A stretch of 64,000 nt of DNA from the NCBI GenBank assembly GCA_036569045.1, contig DATCRI010000011.1, forward strand, positions 1-64,000, read 5' to 3'. This document shows positions 1 through 7,807 of the stretch, one piece after another. The notes under the pieces are model-generated. The model was not told where the DNA came from. It saw nothing but the letters and a program-made list of their open reading frames with translations, and made no database searches. A program made the translations under genes and the position numbers. Origin of the DNA: Chthoniobacterales bacterium (lineage in GTDB: Bacteria > Verrucomicrobiota > Verrucomicrobiia > Chthoniobacterales > JAATET01). Position 1 is the stretch's first letter; every line of letters begins with the position of its first letter.

Positions 1-322
1 GCTCCACCCGCCACGCCCGCGCCGGCAGCGTGCGCCTGCCCTGCACCATCACGCCTCGCTCGAGCTCCGCGAACGCCGCCGGCAGCGGCTCGCCCTCGAC
101 CTGCGCCCAATACCGCCGCCAATGCCCACGCGTCGGATGCAGCAACCGGTGATTCAGCCCCGCCTCATCGGTCAGGAGCAGCAACCCCTCGGAATCCGCG
201 TCCAGCCGTCCGACCGGATACACGCCCGCCGGCAGGCCGCACTCCGCCAGCGTCCGCTGCCCGGGAGCTTCCGGCGTAAACTGGCTGAGAACGCCGTAAG
301 GCTTGTGAAGGGCAATGAGCAC
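1..322 (-). CDS. rluE: RluE-like 23S rRNA pseudouridine synthase (partial, 3' end outside window)
   Basis: The visible 107 residues begin at a GTG codon and read into a pseudouridine synthase of the RsuA/RluE family. These enzymes isomerise a uridine in 23S rRNA. The N terminus VLIALHKPYGVLSQFT and the catalytic block GRLDADSEGLLLLT, with the active-site Asp in GRLD, match the short RluE type, which lacks an S4 domain. The following HRLLHPTR and WAQVEG segments also fit. The gene is divergent from the metallophosphoesterase, with about 76 bp between starts. The C terminus lies beyond base 1. RluE fits better than RluB/RsuA because there is no room for an N-terminal S4 domain, but an upstream start cannot be excluded. 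Confidence 0.85.
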   Translation of the reverse strand, partial: MLIALHKPYGVLSQFTPEAPGQRTLAECGLPAGVYPVGRLDADSEGLLLLTDEAGLNHRLLHPTRGHWRRYWAQVEGEPLPAAFAELERGVMVQGRRTLPARAWRVE

Positions 323-398
323 GGAGGCGATTCTGGAGCGGGCGCCAGCCCGGGAAAATGGTTTTCTCTCGCCTCGCGCGAAGGCTCCTCGCTATCGC

Positions 399-1136
399 AT
401 GACGATGCGGCTGCTTTTCGTTGCGGACCTCCACTATTCGCTTCGGCAGTTTGACCGGCTGCTCGCAAACGCCCCGGATTACGACCTCACCGTGATCGGC
501 GGCGATCTGCTCGACCTCGCCTCGCCCCTCGATTTCGACATCCAGATCGCCGTCGTCGAGAAATACGTGGGCCGCCTCCGTCGGCGCGCGCGGCTGGTCA
601 TCAGCTCGGGCAATCACGATGGCGACGGACGCAACTCCGCGGACGAATCGGTCGCGCTCTGGCTGCGGGATCTCGGCGGCGAGGACCTCTTCGTCGACGG
701 CGACAGCCTCGACTTCGGCGATGTCCGCATCACCGTGTGCCCGTGGTGGGACGGCGCCCAATCCCGCGAGGAACTCGAAGCCTTGCTGGAGCGCGAGGCG
801 GCCCGCTCGCCCCGGCGATGGATCTGGATTCATCACGCCCCGCCCAGCGGCTCCCGCACAAGCTGGACAGGCCGGGAATCCGTCGGAGACGACCCCCTTC
901 GCGAGTGGATTCAGCGCTTCCAGCCCGAGATGGTGTTCAGCGGCCACGTCCACAATGCACCGTTCTATCCCGAGGGTTCGTGGATCGATCGCGTTGGCCG
1001 GACGTGGGTTTTCAACCCCGGTCGGCAGATCGGCCCCCAGCCGACATCGATCGTTCTCGATCTCGATGCCATGACCGCCGAGTGGCACTCGATCGAAGGG
1101 TGTTCAACCCGCAGTCTCCGGATCGCGGACAACTGA
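399..1136 (+). CDS. Calcineurin-like metallophosphoesterase
   Basis: A roughly 245-residue soluble phosphoesterase with the complete metal-binding signature in order: ADLHYS near the N terminus, GGDLLD, SGNHDGD, IHHAPP and SGHVHNAPF. These supply the Asp/His/Asn ligands of a dinuclear metal site. The substrate cannot be told from sequence. I start at the ATG before TMRLLFVADLH; an upstream ATG at 315 would add 28 residues of poor composition that run into the divergent gene's start. The 3' end overlaps the convergent cyclic-nucleotide-binding gene by about 33 bp. Confidence 0.85.
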   Translation: MTMRLLFVADLHYSLRQFDRLLANAPDYDLTVIGGDLLDLASPLDFDIQIAVVEKYVGRLRRRARLVISSGNHDGDGRNSADESVALWLRDLGGEDLFVDGDSLDFGDVRITVCPWWDGAQSREELEALLEREAARSPRRWIWIHHAPPSGSRTSWTGRESVGDDPLREWIQRFQPEMVFSGHVHNAPFYPEGSWIDRVGRTWVFNPGRQIGPQPTSIVLDLDAMTAEWHSIEGCSTRSLRIADN

Positions 1137-1595
1137 ATCCCGCGGAAAGAGACGCGAGCGGGGCTGCCGGTGCAGCAGCGCCTCGAGCACCTCGTCGACC
1201 ATGTCGATCCGCTCGTCGCCTTCATACTGCTGCTTCAGGTCGACGAGATACGCCGTCAGCGAATTCAGCCGCCTGGCAAGCAACTCGCAGAGATAAAGCG
1301 TCATTGCCGGATGTTGCTCCAGGAAGGGTCGAGCATCCGCGATCTCGTAGAATCGCGAGTCCTGCACCGCGCGCACGGTGGCCGTGTGGGCGACGCCGAG
1401 CAGCGCGGACAAATCGCCGAAGACATCGCCGGCCCGGGAAAAGGTGTCGATCACCGCGCCGTCGCGCAGGATCTGCACCCGGCCCTCGATCATGATGTAA
1501 AGCCGGCCGGTGCTCGTATTCTGCTCGAGAACCGCCTCCCCGGCGGCGAAGGAACGCACCGGATGGTCGGTGAGCGTGTCCAGGATCGAGCGCAT
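1104..1595 (-). CDS. Cyclic nucleotide-binding (CRP/cNMP-type) domain protein
   Basis: A protein of about 163 residues made almost entirely of one cNMP-binding beta-roll: GEAVLEQNTSTGRLYIMIEGRVQIL, then the phosphate-binding-cassette-like stretch AGDVFGDLSALLGVAHTATVRAV. There is no C-terminal winged-helix domain, so it is not a classical CRP transcription factor. The tail LARRLNSLTAYLVDLKQQY looks helical. It may be a stand-alone sensor or scaffold. The ATG at 1595 is preferred; a GTG at 1610 is possible. It is divergent from nnr. Confidence 0.8.
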   Translation of the reverse strand: MRSILDTLTDHPVRSFAAGEAVLEQNTSTGRLYIMIEGRVQILRDGAVIDTFSRAGDVFGDLSALLGVAHTATVRAVQDSRFYEIADARPFLEQHPAMTLYLCELLARRLNSLTAYLVDLKQQYEGDERIDMVDEVLEALLHRQPRSRLFPRDSVVRDPETAG

Positions 1596-1689
1596 GACGT
1601 CATCCACCACAGGACGAGCCCCAGGGAAAGGTCTTTTTCGAGCGCGCTTCCTTCTTTGGGAATCGGGCGGCGTTGAAGTAGGCTGAAGC

Positions 1690-3162
1690 ATGCTTCTGAG
1701 CAGTGCGGAAATGCGGGCGGTCGAGGAGGACGCTTTCGCGCGCGGCGTGAATGCCGAGGACCTCATGGATCGCGCCGGCCTCGGCATCGCCGAAGCCATC
1801 CTCGCCTTCGTTCCCGGCCCCGCCCACGTCATCGCCGTCTGCGGCAAGGGCAACAACGCCGGCGACGTGCTCGTCGCAGCGCGTCACCTCGCCCGGCGTG
1901 GATGGAATGTCGAAGCCGACCTCGTCTTTCCCGAGCACGACCTCTCCCCGCTCGCCGCCAAGAAGCTCACCGAGCTTCGGGCATCGCTTCGTTTCGAAAC
2001 CTCCATGGCGCCCTCCCTCGTCCTCCTCGACGGCCTGCTGGGAATCGGCGCCCGGGGCGCCCCGCGAGAACCCATCGCCTTGGCGATCCGGCGCATCGAT
2101 GCGCTCCGCCAGCAGCGCGGGGCCTTCGTCGTGGCCGCCGATCTTCCCAGCGGACTCGATGCGGATACCGGCGAGGCCGCGGAGTCCTGCGTCGTCGCCG
2201 ATCTCACCGTCACCATCGGCCATCCCAAGGCGGGCCTGCTCGCCGACGCCGCCACCGCTGTCGTCGGCCGGCTTGCCCTCGTTCCGCTGGACGAACTCGC
2301 GACCTCGGAAGGAGACGCCGCGGAACTGGTCACCCCGCTCCGACTCCAGTCCCTCCTGCCTCCGCGGCCCTTCGACAGCCACAAGGGGACGTGGGGCCGC
2401 ATCGGAATCCTCGCCGGTTCGCGGGGCACCCTCGGCGCCGCCCGGCTCTGCGCGGAAGGCGCCCTCCGTGCCGGCGCTGGCCTCGTCACGCTCTACGCCC
2501 TGCCCGATTGCTACGAACTCCTCGCCGCGACCATGCCGCCGGAGGTCATGGTCCGCCCCGTCGCCCGCCACACGGACGCACTCGCCGATCGTCTCGACGC
2601 GATCGCCATCGGCCCGGGCATCGGCTCTCCGGCCGCAGCCGAGATTCTTCCGATCATCACCGGTTTCTCCGGCCCGATGGTCGTGGACGCCGACGCCCTC
2701 AACCTTCTCGCCCGCACGCCGGGCGCCTGGCAGAAAATGGCCGGCCCGCGCCTCTTCACGCCCCACCCCGGAGAAATGGCCCGACTTTTCCCGGAGAGCC
2801 GGTCGCTCTCCCGCCGCGCCACCGCGGAAAAATTTGCCGGAACGCACCACGTCACCGTCCTCCTCAAGGGCGCACGCACCGTCATCGCCGAAGCGGGAGC
2901 GCCAACCGTTTTCAATACAACCGGGAATCCCGGCATGGGAAGCGGCGGCATGGGCGACGTGCTGTCCGGTGTCTGCGCGACCTTTCTCGGACAGGGCCAC
3001 TCGCCGCGGGAGGCCGCCATGCTCGGCGCCTGGATCTGCGGCCGCGCGGCGGAACGCTTTGTCTTCGGTCCGGGCGGCTCACCCGAGGGCCTCGTGGCCA
3101 GCGACGTGATTCATCGCCTCGGCGAGACGATGCAGGACATTCGCACCGGCCGGGCTATTTGA
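1690..3162 (+). CDS. nnr: Bifunctional NAD(P)HX epimerase / ADP-dependent (S)-NAD(P)HX dehydratase
   Basis: A 490-residue fusion of a YjeF_N epimerase and a ribokinase-like NAD(P)HX dehydratase, which together repair hydrated NADH/NADPH. The N-terminal half has the VCGKGNNAGDVLVAARHL loop and a later DLPSGLDADTG motif. The C-terminal half starts near residue 220 (HKGTWGRIGILAGSRGTLGAA) and has the catalytic region NPGMGSGGMGDVLSG. Length and domain order are the usual bacterial ones. It is cytoplasmic. The stop overlaps the convergent downstream gene by 8 bp. Confidence 0.95.
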   Translation: MLLSSAEMRAVEEDAFARGVNAEDLMDRAGLGIAEAILAFVPGPAHVIAVCGKGNNAGDVLVAARHLARRGWNVEADLVFPEHDLSPLAAKKLTELRASLRFETSMAPSLVLLDGLLGIGARGAPREPIALAIRRIDALRQQRGAFVVAADLPSGLDADTGEAAESCVVADLTVTIGHPKAGLLADAATAVVGRLALVPLDELATSEGDAAELVTPLRLQSLLPPRPFDSHKGTWGRIGILAGSRGTLGAARLCAEGALRAGAGLVTLYALPDCYELLAATMPPEVMVRPVARHTDALADRLDAIAIGPGIGSPAAAEILPIITGFSGPMVVDADALNLLARTPGAWQKMAGPRLFTPHPGEMARLFPESRSLSRRATAEKFAGTHHVTVLLKGARTVIAEAGAPTVFNTTGNPGMGSGGMGDVLSGVCATFLGQGHSPREAAMLGAWICGRAAERFVFGPGGSPEGLVASDVIHRLGETMQDIRTGRAI

Positions 3163-4291
3163 CCGTCGTTTTTTCGTCCTTCGAAGAATGAAAGATCGGC
3201 AGCGATCGGTTCCGGAAGGAATTCAGCCCCGGCTGCAACCGTTGGAAAAGTTTCTTCGTCTCCTGCAGCGGGAGATCCTCGATGAAATAGGCGATCGCCG
3301 CCCGGCCCACCGCGTAGGTCCCCGCGCCGGCGACGATTCCGGAAATCGCGTTGCCCCAGATCGGGAAGACTTTCAGCAAGGCCCGCGCCCCTTCGCGAAA
3401 GGCAAACCCCGCACCAATGCTCACGCCCAGCGCGCCCGCAAACTCCGCAATCAATCGCGCGCTCGCCGGCCGGCCGCTTACGTAAACGATGAGGCCCACG
3501 AGCAGCGATTGCAGCGTCGTGAGAATCGGCAGGTCCGCGAGCGGGATTGGCTGCACGCCGATGACACCACACACCGCGGTGAAGGATTTCAGCAACGACG
3601 AGGCAATCTGCGCCTGGGCTCCGCGCGCTCCGGTCATCCGCGCAAACTCCAGTTTCGCCTCGTTCGGCAGCTCGGCGCAGAGAGCTTCCGCCACGGCCGC
3701 CGCCTGCTCCGCATCGGCGCTGAAGACATGGAGCGAGCGCTGCACGAACTCCCGCCGGGAATTCAGCAGGGCGCGCAGGCGGGCGCGGTCCGCCTCGCCG
3801 TCGTTGCCGAAAGAAAGGGCCACCAATCCCGGCCGCACCGCCTCGGAGCTATCCGCAAGCGCCAGCCGCGCCGCGGAAATGGAGAACGCGGCGTCGAAAC
3901 TCTCCGCCGCATCGGCGCCGCCGCGCAGAAACATCACCACATCCGGCTTTGCCGCCGCCAGCGCGTCCGCCACAAACGCATCGGGAGTCTCCGCCCGGGC
4001 ATCGCACACCTCGATGGCCCCGCGTTCCGGCACGCGATACGTGCGCCAGCCGCGGTGGGAATCGCCCGTCTCCACCGGCATGCCGCCAAGGAAATGAAGG
4101 ATCGCCGGCACGCTCGTCGAGGCCGCGCCACCAATCACCATCACGCGCGCCGGTCGCTGCTCGAGGAAAAGTTCCCGCAGGGGCACGAGTTCGCGCAGGA
4201 TCGGCTTCTGCACGCCGCCCGGCAGTTTGTCCACGAGCGACTCGAGCCGTTCGTAGAGCTTCAGCACGCTGTCACGGTTTAAAATTTGCAA
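3155..4291 (-). CDS. Degenerate GTPase-like protein with DUF697-type C terminus
   Basis: A protein of about 378 residues. The first 220 look like a Ras-type GTPase fold that has lost nucleotide binding: where a P-loop GxxxxGKS is expected the sequence is VMVIGGAASTSVPAIL, with no Lys. From about residue 235 (FTAVCGVIGVQPIPLADLPILTTLQSLLVGLIVYVSG) it resembles DUF697/YcjF-like domains, with two or three hydrophobic segments, so it is probably membrane-associated. The longest frame uses a TTG start that overlaps bcp by 20 bp; a GTG at 4267, just after the bcp stop, is equally plausible. Specific function unknown. It ends the run that includes bcp. Confidence 0.6.
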   Translation of the reverse strand: MQILNRDSVLKLYERLESLVDKLPGGVQKPILRELVPLRELFLEQRPARVMVIGGAASTSVPAILHFLGGMPVETGDSHRGWRTYRVPERGAIEVCDARAETPDAFVADALAAAKPDVVMFLRGGADAAESFDAAFSISAARLALADSSEAVRPGLVALSFGNDGEADRARLRALLNSRREFVQRSLHVFSADAEQAAAVAEALCAELPNEAKLEFARMTGARGAQAQIASSLLKSFTAVCGVIGVQPIPLADLPILTTLQSLLVGLIVYVSGRPASARLIAEFAGALGVSIGAGFAFREGARALLKVFPIWGNAISGIVAGAGTYAVGRAAIAYFIEDLPLQETKKLFQRLQPGLNSFRNRSLPIFHSSKDEKTTVK

Positions 4292-4769
4292 GATCTTCGA
4301 GCAGGATGTCGGTGTGCGCGTCGGGCTTCACCCGGCGGAACACGGATTTGATTCGGCCATCGGGGCGGATGACAAAAGTCGTCCGCTCCGTGCCCATGAA
4401 AGTTTTGCCATACATCGTCTTCTGCACCCACACGCCGTAGGCCTGGACGATTTCCTTCGACTCGTCGCTGATGACGGGAAAAGGCAGTTCGTATTTCTCG
4501 ATGAAACGCCGATGGCTTTCCGGCGAGTCCACGCTCACGCCGAAGAACATGGTGTCCGGCCGTTTGAGGTGCGCCCAGCGGTCGCGCATGCTGCAGGCCT
4601 GCGTCGTGCAGCCCGGCGTATCGTCCTTCGGATAAAAATACAGCACCACCGCCACACCGCGCAGCTCGCTCAGCCGCACCCGGCCGCCCTCCAGACCAAA
4701 GGCGCCGCCGATCGCGAGTGCTTCGAAGTCGGGCGCCATCGCGCCGGGAGCAAGGTCGATCGTTTCCAT
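4272..4769 (-). CDS. bcp: Thioredoxin-dependent thiol peroxidase (PrxQ/Bcp)
   Basis: A 165-residue atypical 2-Cys peroxiredoxin that reduces H2O2 and organic hydroperoxides using thioredoxin. The active-site block YFYPKDDTPGCTTQACSMRD contains the peroxidatic Cys and, five residues on, the resolving Cys of the PrxQ subfamily. The downstream GVSVDSPESHRRF and RTTFVIRPDG blocks also match. It is cytosolic. The ATG lies 1 bp after the stop of the upstream 80-aa gene, so the two are probably cotranscribed. The 3' end overlaps the start of the GTPase-like gene. Confidence 0.93.
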   Translation of the reverse strand: METIDLAPGAMAPDFEALAIGGAFGLEGGRVRLSELRGVAVVLYFYPKDDTPGCTTQACSMRDRWAHLKRPDTMFFGVSVDSPESHRRFIEKYELPFPVISDESKEIVQAYGVWVQKTMYGKTFMGTERTTFVIRPDGRIKSVFRRVKPDAHTDILLEDLANFKP

Positions 4770-4770
4770 G

Positions 4771-5013
4771 TCAGCAAGCCCGGGCGTTCAGCCAATCCAT
4801 CGCCTTCACATAGCTCTGGCGCTCGAGATAATGCCGCAGCATCGGGTCGGCGTCCCCGCCCAGTTGCGCCCCCAGTCGATCGACTTCGCCAGAGGCCTCG
4901 ATCAGAGCGGCGAGATGCCCGGCGGCATCCCGCGCGTAAAATTCGCGGTCCGCCACGACATCGAGTCGGCGCTGGAGCGCCTCCCGCAGCGGTTGAAGAT
5001 CGGCCGTCATCAT
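4771..5013 (-). CDS. Small conserved-looking protein of unknown function (80 aa)
   Basis: An 80-residue predicted helical protein, MMTADLQPLREAL to AMDWLNARAC. I recognise no family. The start is supported by an AGGA about 8 bp upstream on the minus strand, and by tight coupling (1 bp) to bcp. The end YLERQSYVKAMDWLNA is amphipathic. No signal peptide or membrane span is evident. Its position suggests co-expression with the peroxiredoxin; function unknown. Confidence 0.55.
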   Translation of the reverse strand: MMTADLQPLREALQRRLDVVADREFYARDAAGHLAALIEASGEVDRLGAQLGGDADPMLRHYLERQSYVKAMDWLNARAC

Positions 5014-5075
5014 GACCGTTCCTATCGCAGCGTTTGCCGTGCCACGCAAGTCCTCGAAACTCCTTCGAACGTCCG

Positions 5076-5786
5076 CTACAGCCGCGCGCGGACTTCGCTG
5101 ACCTTGCGCGTAAAGGGCACCCGTTCCCCGCCTCGCAATAACGCGCAATTCTCCCCGGCTGCGTCCGCGTCGAGCTGAACGACGTGCCGCAGATTCAGGA
5201 TCGCCGATCGGCTCACGCGGAAAAAATCCTCCGGCAGGCTGGCCTCGAGCGACGTCATCGTCTGGCGAATGATGTGATTCTGCGTGGCGGTGTGCAGGAT
5301 CGCGTAGTTTCCCGCCGCCTCGATCCACTCGATCTGCGCAGCCGCGACGACATCCACCCGGCCCTGATTCCGCACCAGAAAGCGATCCCGAACCGCCTCC
5401 GGCTCTTCGGCAGAGTTCTTTCCCCGTCGTTCCGCGACCCGCTCGAGCGCCTTGAGCAGACGATCGCCGGCCACCGGCTTGAGAAGGTAATCGAGGGCGC
5501 AGGCCTCAAAGGCGCGCACCGCATATTCGTCGTAAGCGGTGACAAAAATGATCGTGGGCCGTTTCTCGGCTGGCAGGGCATCGACCACGTCAAACCCGTC
5601 CATTCCCGGCATCTGAATATCGAGGAACACGAGATCCGGAGCGTGCTGGCGGATGTCGGAAATCGCCGAGGTGCCATTTTCACATTCCGCCACGATCTCG
5701 ATCTCGGGCGAGGCCCGCAAAAGCCGCGCCAGCCGCAAGCGCGCGACCTGTTCGTCATCCACCAGGATCGTTCGAATCTTTTTCAC
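5076..5786 (-). CDS. LytTR-family response regulator
   Basis: A 236-residue regulator. The receiver domain (residues 1-125) has the acidic pair VDDEQ, phospho-acceptor Asp56 in LVFLDIQMPGMDG, and the conserved Thr and Lys in FVTAYDEY and LLKPVAG. A LytTR DNA-binding domain occupies about residues 135-236 (WIEAAGNYAILHT, LPEDFFRVSRSAILNLRHV). It overlaps its sensor kinase gene by 4 bp, which makes it the cognate partner. Such pairs usually sense envelope or metabolite signals; the ligand here is unknown. Confidence 0.93.
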   Translation of the reverse strand: MKKIRTILVDDEQVARLRLARLLRASPEIEIVAECENGTSAISDIRQHAPDLVFLDIQMPGMDGFDVVDALPAEKRPTIIFVTAYDEYAVRAFEACALDYLLKPVAGDRLLKALERVAERRGKNSAEEPEAVRDRFLVRNQGRVDVVAAAQIEWIEAAGNYAILHTATQNHIIRQTMTSLEASLPEDFFRVSRSAILNLRHVVQLDADAAGENCALLRGGERVPFTRKVSEVRARL

Positions 5787-6895
5787 GGCGCGGTCCGGTA
5801 GGGAACCTCGAGAATCACCTGCGTGAGCGGTCCATCATACATCTCGAGCACGGCATCGTCGCCATAAAGCTGCTCGAGCCGCGCCCGGGCATTGCCGAGC
5901 CCGATGCCCTCGGTCGCGTCGGGGCGGCTGCGAAAGCCCAGGCCATCGTCCGAAACGATAATGCGCAGTCGCGCACCCTGCCGCCGCGCGGTCACGGTCA
6001 CGCTGCCGCCTTCGGGACGCGGCAGCAGCCCGTGCTGAACGGCATTCTCGACCAGCGGCTGGAGGATGAACGCGGGCACCAGCGCGTTCCGGGCATCGGA
6101 ATCAACGTCCATCGAGTGGCCGATCCGACCATCGAACCGGACGCCGATGATCGCCAGGTAGCGCTCGACATATTCCATCTCCCTCCCCAGCGGCAGCTCG
6201 ACTTCCGAGGACGTCTCGAGGCTGAGTCGCAGCAGGTCGCTCAGCGCGACGAGCATCGCGTCGGCCTTGTCCGGTTGTTCGTGGACGAGCCCGGCGATCG
6301 TGTTGAGCGTATTGAAAAGAAAGTGGGGCTGGAGCTGCGCCTTGAGCGCCTCGAGACGGGCGCGGGTGAGCCCGGCAGCGCGTTCCTCGAGACGGCGCCG
6401 ATAAAGGAGCAGGTGCGCGCTTGCCACGAGCATCAGATAGATCGGCAGCTCGAAGGTGAAATAGCCGAAGAGATTGATCGCCGGCGGGAGCGGTTCCTCC
6501 CCCACCAGAAGCGTCTCCGAAGATCGGAGCGGCGGGGGCTGGTGAAGCTGCAAGGTCTCATTCGACTGGCCGGCTGCCGCTGAAAAGGCCCAGTCGACCC
6601 CTCCCTTCCAGATATGGAGAAACGCCATCGACAGGACGAACACGAGCGCATGCGCCGGCCACACCACGTATTTCCGCGGCCGACCGAGCGGAAATCGCGC
6701 CGAAAATCGAAAGAGGAGCGGCGTCAGGATCGCCCACGAAGCCCAGTCACGCAGCCCATGCCGAATCGCAGTGGGCACATCCCCCCCACGACTGACAATC
6801 TCCGCCCCAAGGATCACGGAAACCGTTCCCCAGGCGGCAAAGGAGATGAGCCAGCCGAGGAGAAGCGTTCGGAAAGGGCTGAGGAACCGAACCAT
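5783..6895 (-). CDS. LytS/YehU-type sensor histidine kinase
   Basis: A membrane sensor kinase with four or more hydrophobic N-terminal segments (FRTLLLGWLISFAAWG, YVVWPAHALVFVLSMAF, LFGYFTFELPIYLMLVASAHLLL). A His_kinase domain follows, with phospho-acceptor His in LKAQLQPHFLFNTLNTI, then an HATPase_c module (LVENAVQHGL, DDGLGF, GIGLGNARARL). This is the architecture that pairs with LytTR regulators. I use the ATG at 6895, just before the first hydrophobic segment. A TTG at 6976 would add 27 residues and overlap the upstream gene by 4 bp. It is translationally coupled to the regulator. Confidence 0.9.
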   Translation of the reverse strand: MVRFLSPFRTLLLGWLISFAAWGTVSVILGAEIVSRGGDVPTAIRHGLRDWASWAILTPLLFRFSARFPLGRPRKYVVWPAHALVFVLSMAFLHIWKGGVDWAFSAAAGQSNETLQLHQPPPLRSSETLLVGEEPLPPAINLFGYFTFELPIYLMLVASAHLLLYRRRLEERAAGLTRARLEALKAQLQPHFLFNTLNTIAGLVHEQPDKADAMLVALSDLLRLSLETSSEVELPLGREMEYVERYLAIIGVRFDGRIGHSMDVDSDARNALVPAFILQPLVENAVQHGLLPRPEGGSVTVTARRQGARLRIIVSDDGLGFRSRPDATEGIGLGNARARLEQLYGDDAVLEMYDGPLTQVILEVPYRTAP

Positions 6896-6972
6896 TCCCC
6901 AGCCTGCGCGGCGGACCAGGGGGGGAGTCAAGAAAATGTGCGGCGATCGCGTGTCCGGGGAGGACGCCTCGC

Positions 6973-7353
6973 TCAAGCGAGCGCAGCGTGATAAGCCTCC
7001 ACCAGGGCCTTGATCTGGGCCCGGATGGCGGTGACACGCTTGATTCGTCGATCGAGCTGACGAATCTCCTTCGCCTTCGAGAGTTCTTTCTTGAAGGCGG
7101 CGAGGCGCGAATCAAATGCCTCGGTGAGGTCTTGGGTTGCAGGTTTCTCCTGTGGGTTGCTGGCCGTCATTTCTTGGTTTGCAGTCGTTCGGGCGAGGGG
7201 CAAAAGGTCAGGGCTGATTTCGAGAACGCCCCGGTCGACAGTGGGCTCCTTCGAAACAGCAAGTGCGATCCACTGCTTCATGAGCGGGGCGATCGTGAAT
7301 GCCCACTCTGCATCGCAGGGGGGCGCGAAGAATTTCGAAACAGCGGCTGACAT
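6973..7353 (-). CDS. Small basic coiled-coil protein of unknown function
   Basis: A protein of up to 126 residues. The C-terminal half from about residue 75 (FDSRLAAFKKELSKAKEIRQLDRRIKRVTAIRAQIKALVEAYH) is strongly helical with heptad-like spacing and basic charge. No family recognised. A second ATG at 7170 would give a 65-residue protein containing only the coiled-coil half; no clear ribosome binding site decides between them. It lies immediately upstream of the sensor kinase on the same strand, with the possible 4-bp overlap noted there. Confidence 0.45.
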   Translation of the reverse strand: MSAAVSKFFAPPCDAEWAFTIAPLMKQWIALAVSKEPTVDRGVLEISPDLLPLARTTANQEMTASNPQEKPATQDLTEAFDSRLAAFKKELSKAKEIRQLDRRIKRVTAIRAQIKALVEAYHAALA

Positions 7354-7772
7354 GAAATTTCAATTGTTTGCCACCGCGCAGGCAGGCCCCTCAATTTTTT
7401 TGGGACGAACCCGGTAATTTCTGGGATGAAAGGGATTCGTCGCTTTCCCCAGAAGCGCGGCTCGCCATCCCCACAAAGCTCAAACGGCTCGTATGGAGAT
7501 GAGCGCCTTCGCCGCTCCCCTCCTGGCAATTCTTCCGTTCGAGAGTGGGCCGTTTCCCAATCATTACGGGCAGAAGCACCGTCGTGATCCGGAAGGACAG
7601 CGCTTAATCCAACTTGCTGCAGGCGCAACAGCGGAGCAGCAAAGGACTGCGGATGCCGCAAGGCAGAGGGGAATGGGAAATTTCGAAAAGGAACTTCCCT
7701 AAACCGAACGAACATCACAACACACTAATGACCAGAATGTTGCGAATGGATGTGAAGACCTCCTTCCAAGGT
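7354..7772. other. Intergenic region between divergent transcription units
   Basis: About 420 bp with no open frame of convincing composition. It is more AT-rich than its surroundings. It holds the upstream control DNA of the organosulfur cluster, including the sequence before the sigma-54-like promoter at 7773. The stretch CTAATGACCAGA at 7725-7736 is, on the opposite strand, a 10-of-12 match to TCAAGTCATTGG at 15464-15475 upstream of the sfnG promoter. I see no RNA gene. Confidence 0.5.
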
Positions 7773-7788
7773 TGGCACGAGAGCTGTT
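7773..7788 (+). promoter_or_regulatory. Probable sigma-54 (-24/-12) promoter of the ABC transporter genes
   Basis: TTGGCACGAGAGCTGT matches TGGCACG-N4-TTGC at the whole -24 element and at the TG of the -12 element, with correct spacing; the final C of -12 is T. Transcription would begin near 7799, just before the ATG at 7808. An SfnR-type sigma-54 activator is encoded in the same cluster. Confidence 0.6.
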
Positions 7789-7807
7789 TTAGGAATGGCA
7801 CTCGATC

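Noticed and set aside
7278-7718. A 146-codon minus-strand frame over the intergenic region
   Set aside because: Overlaps the 126-aa gene in another frame, poor composition and no ribosome binding site.
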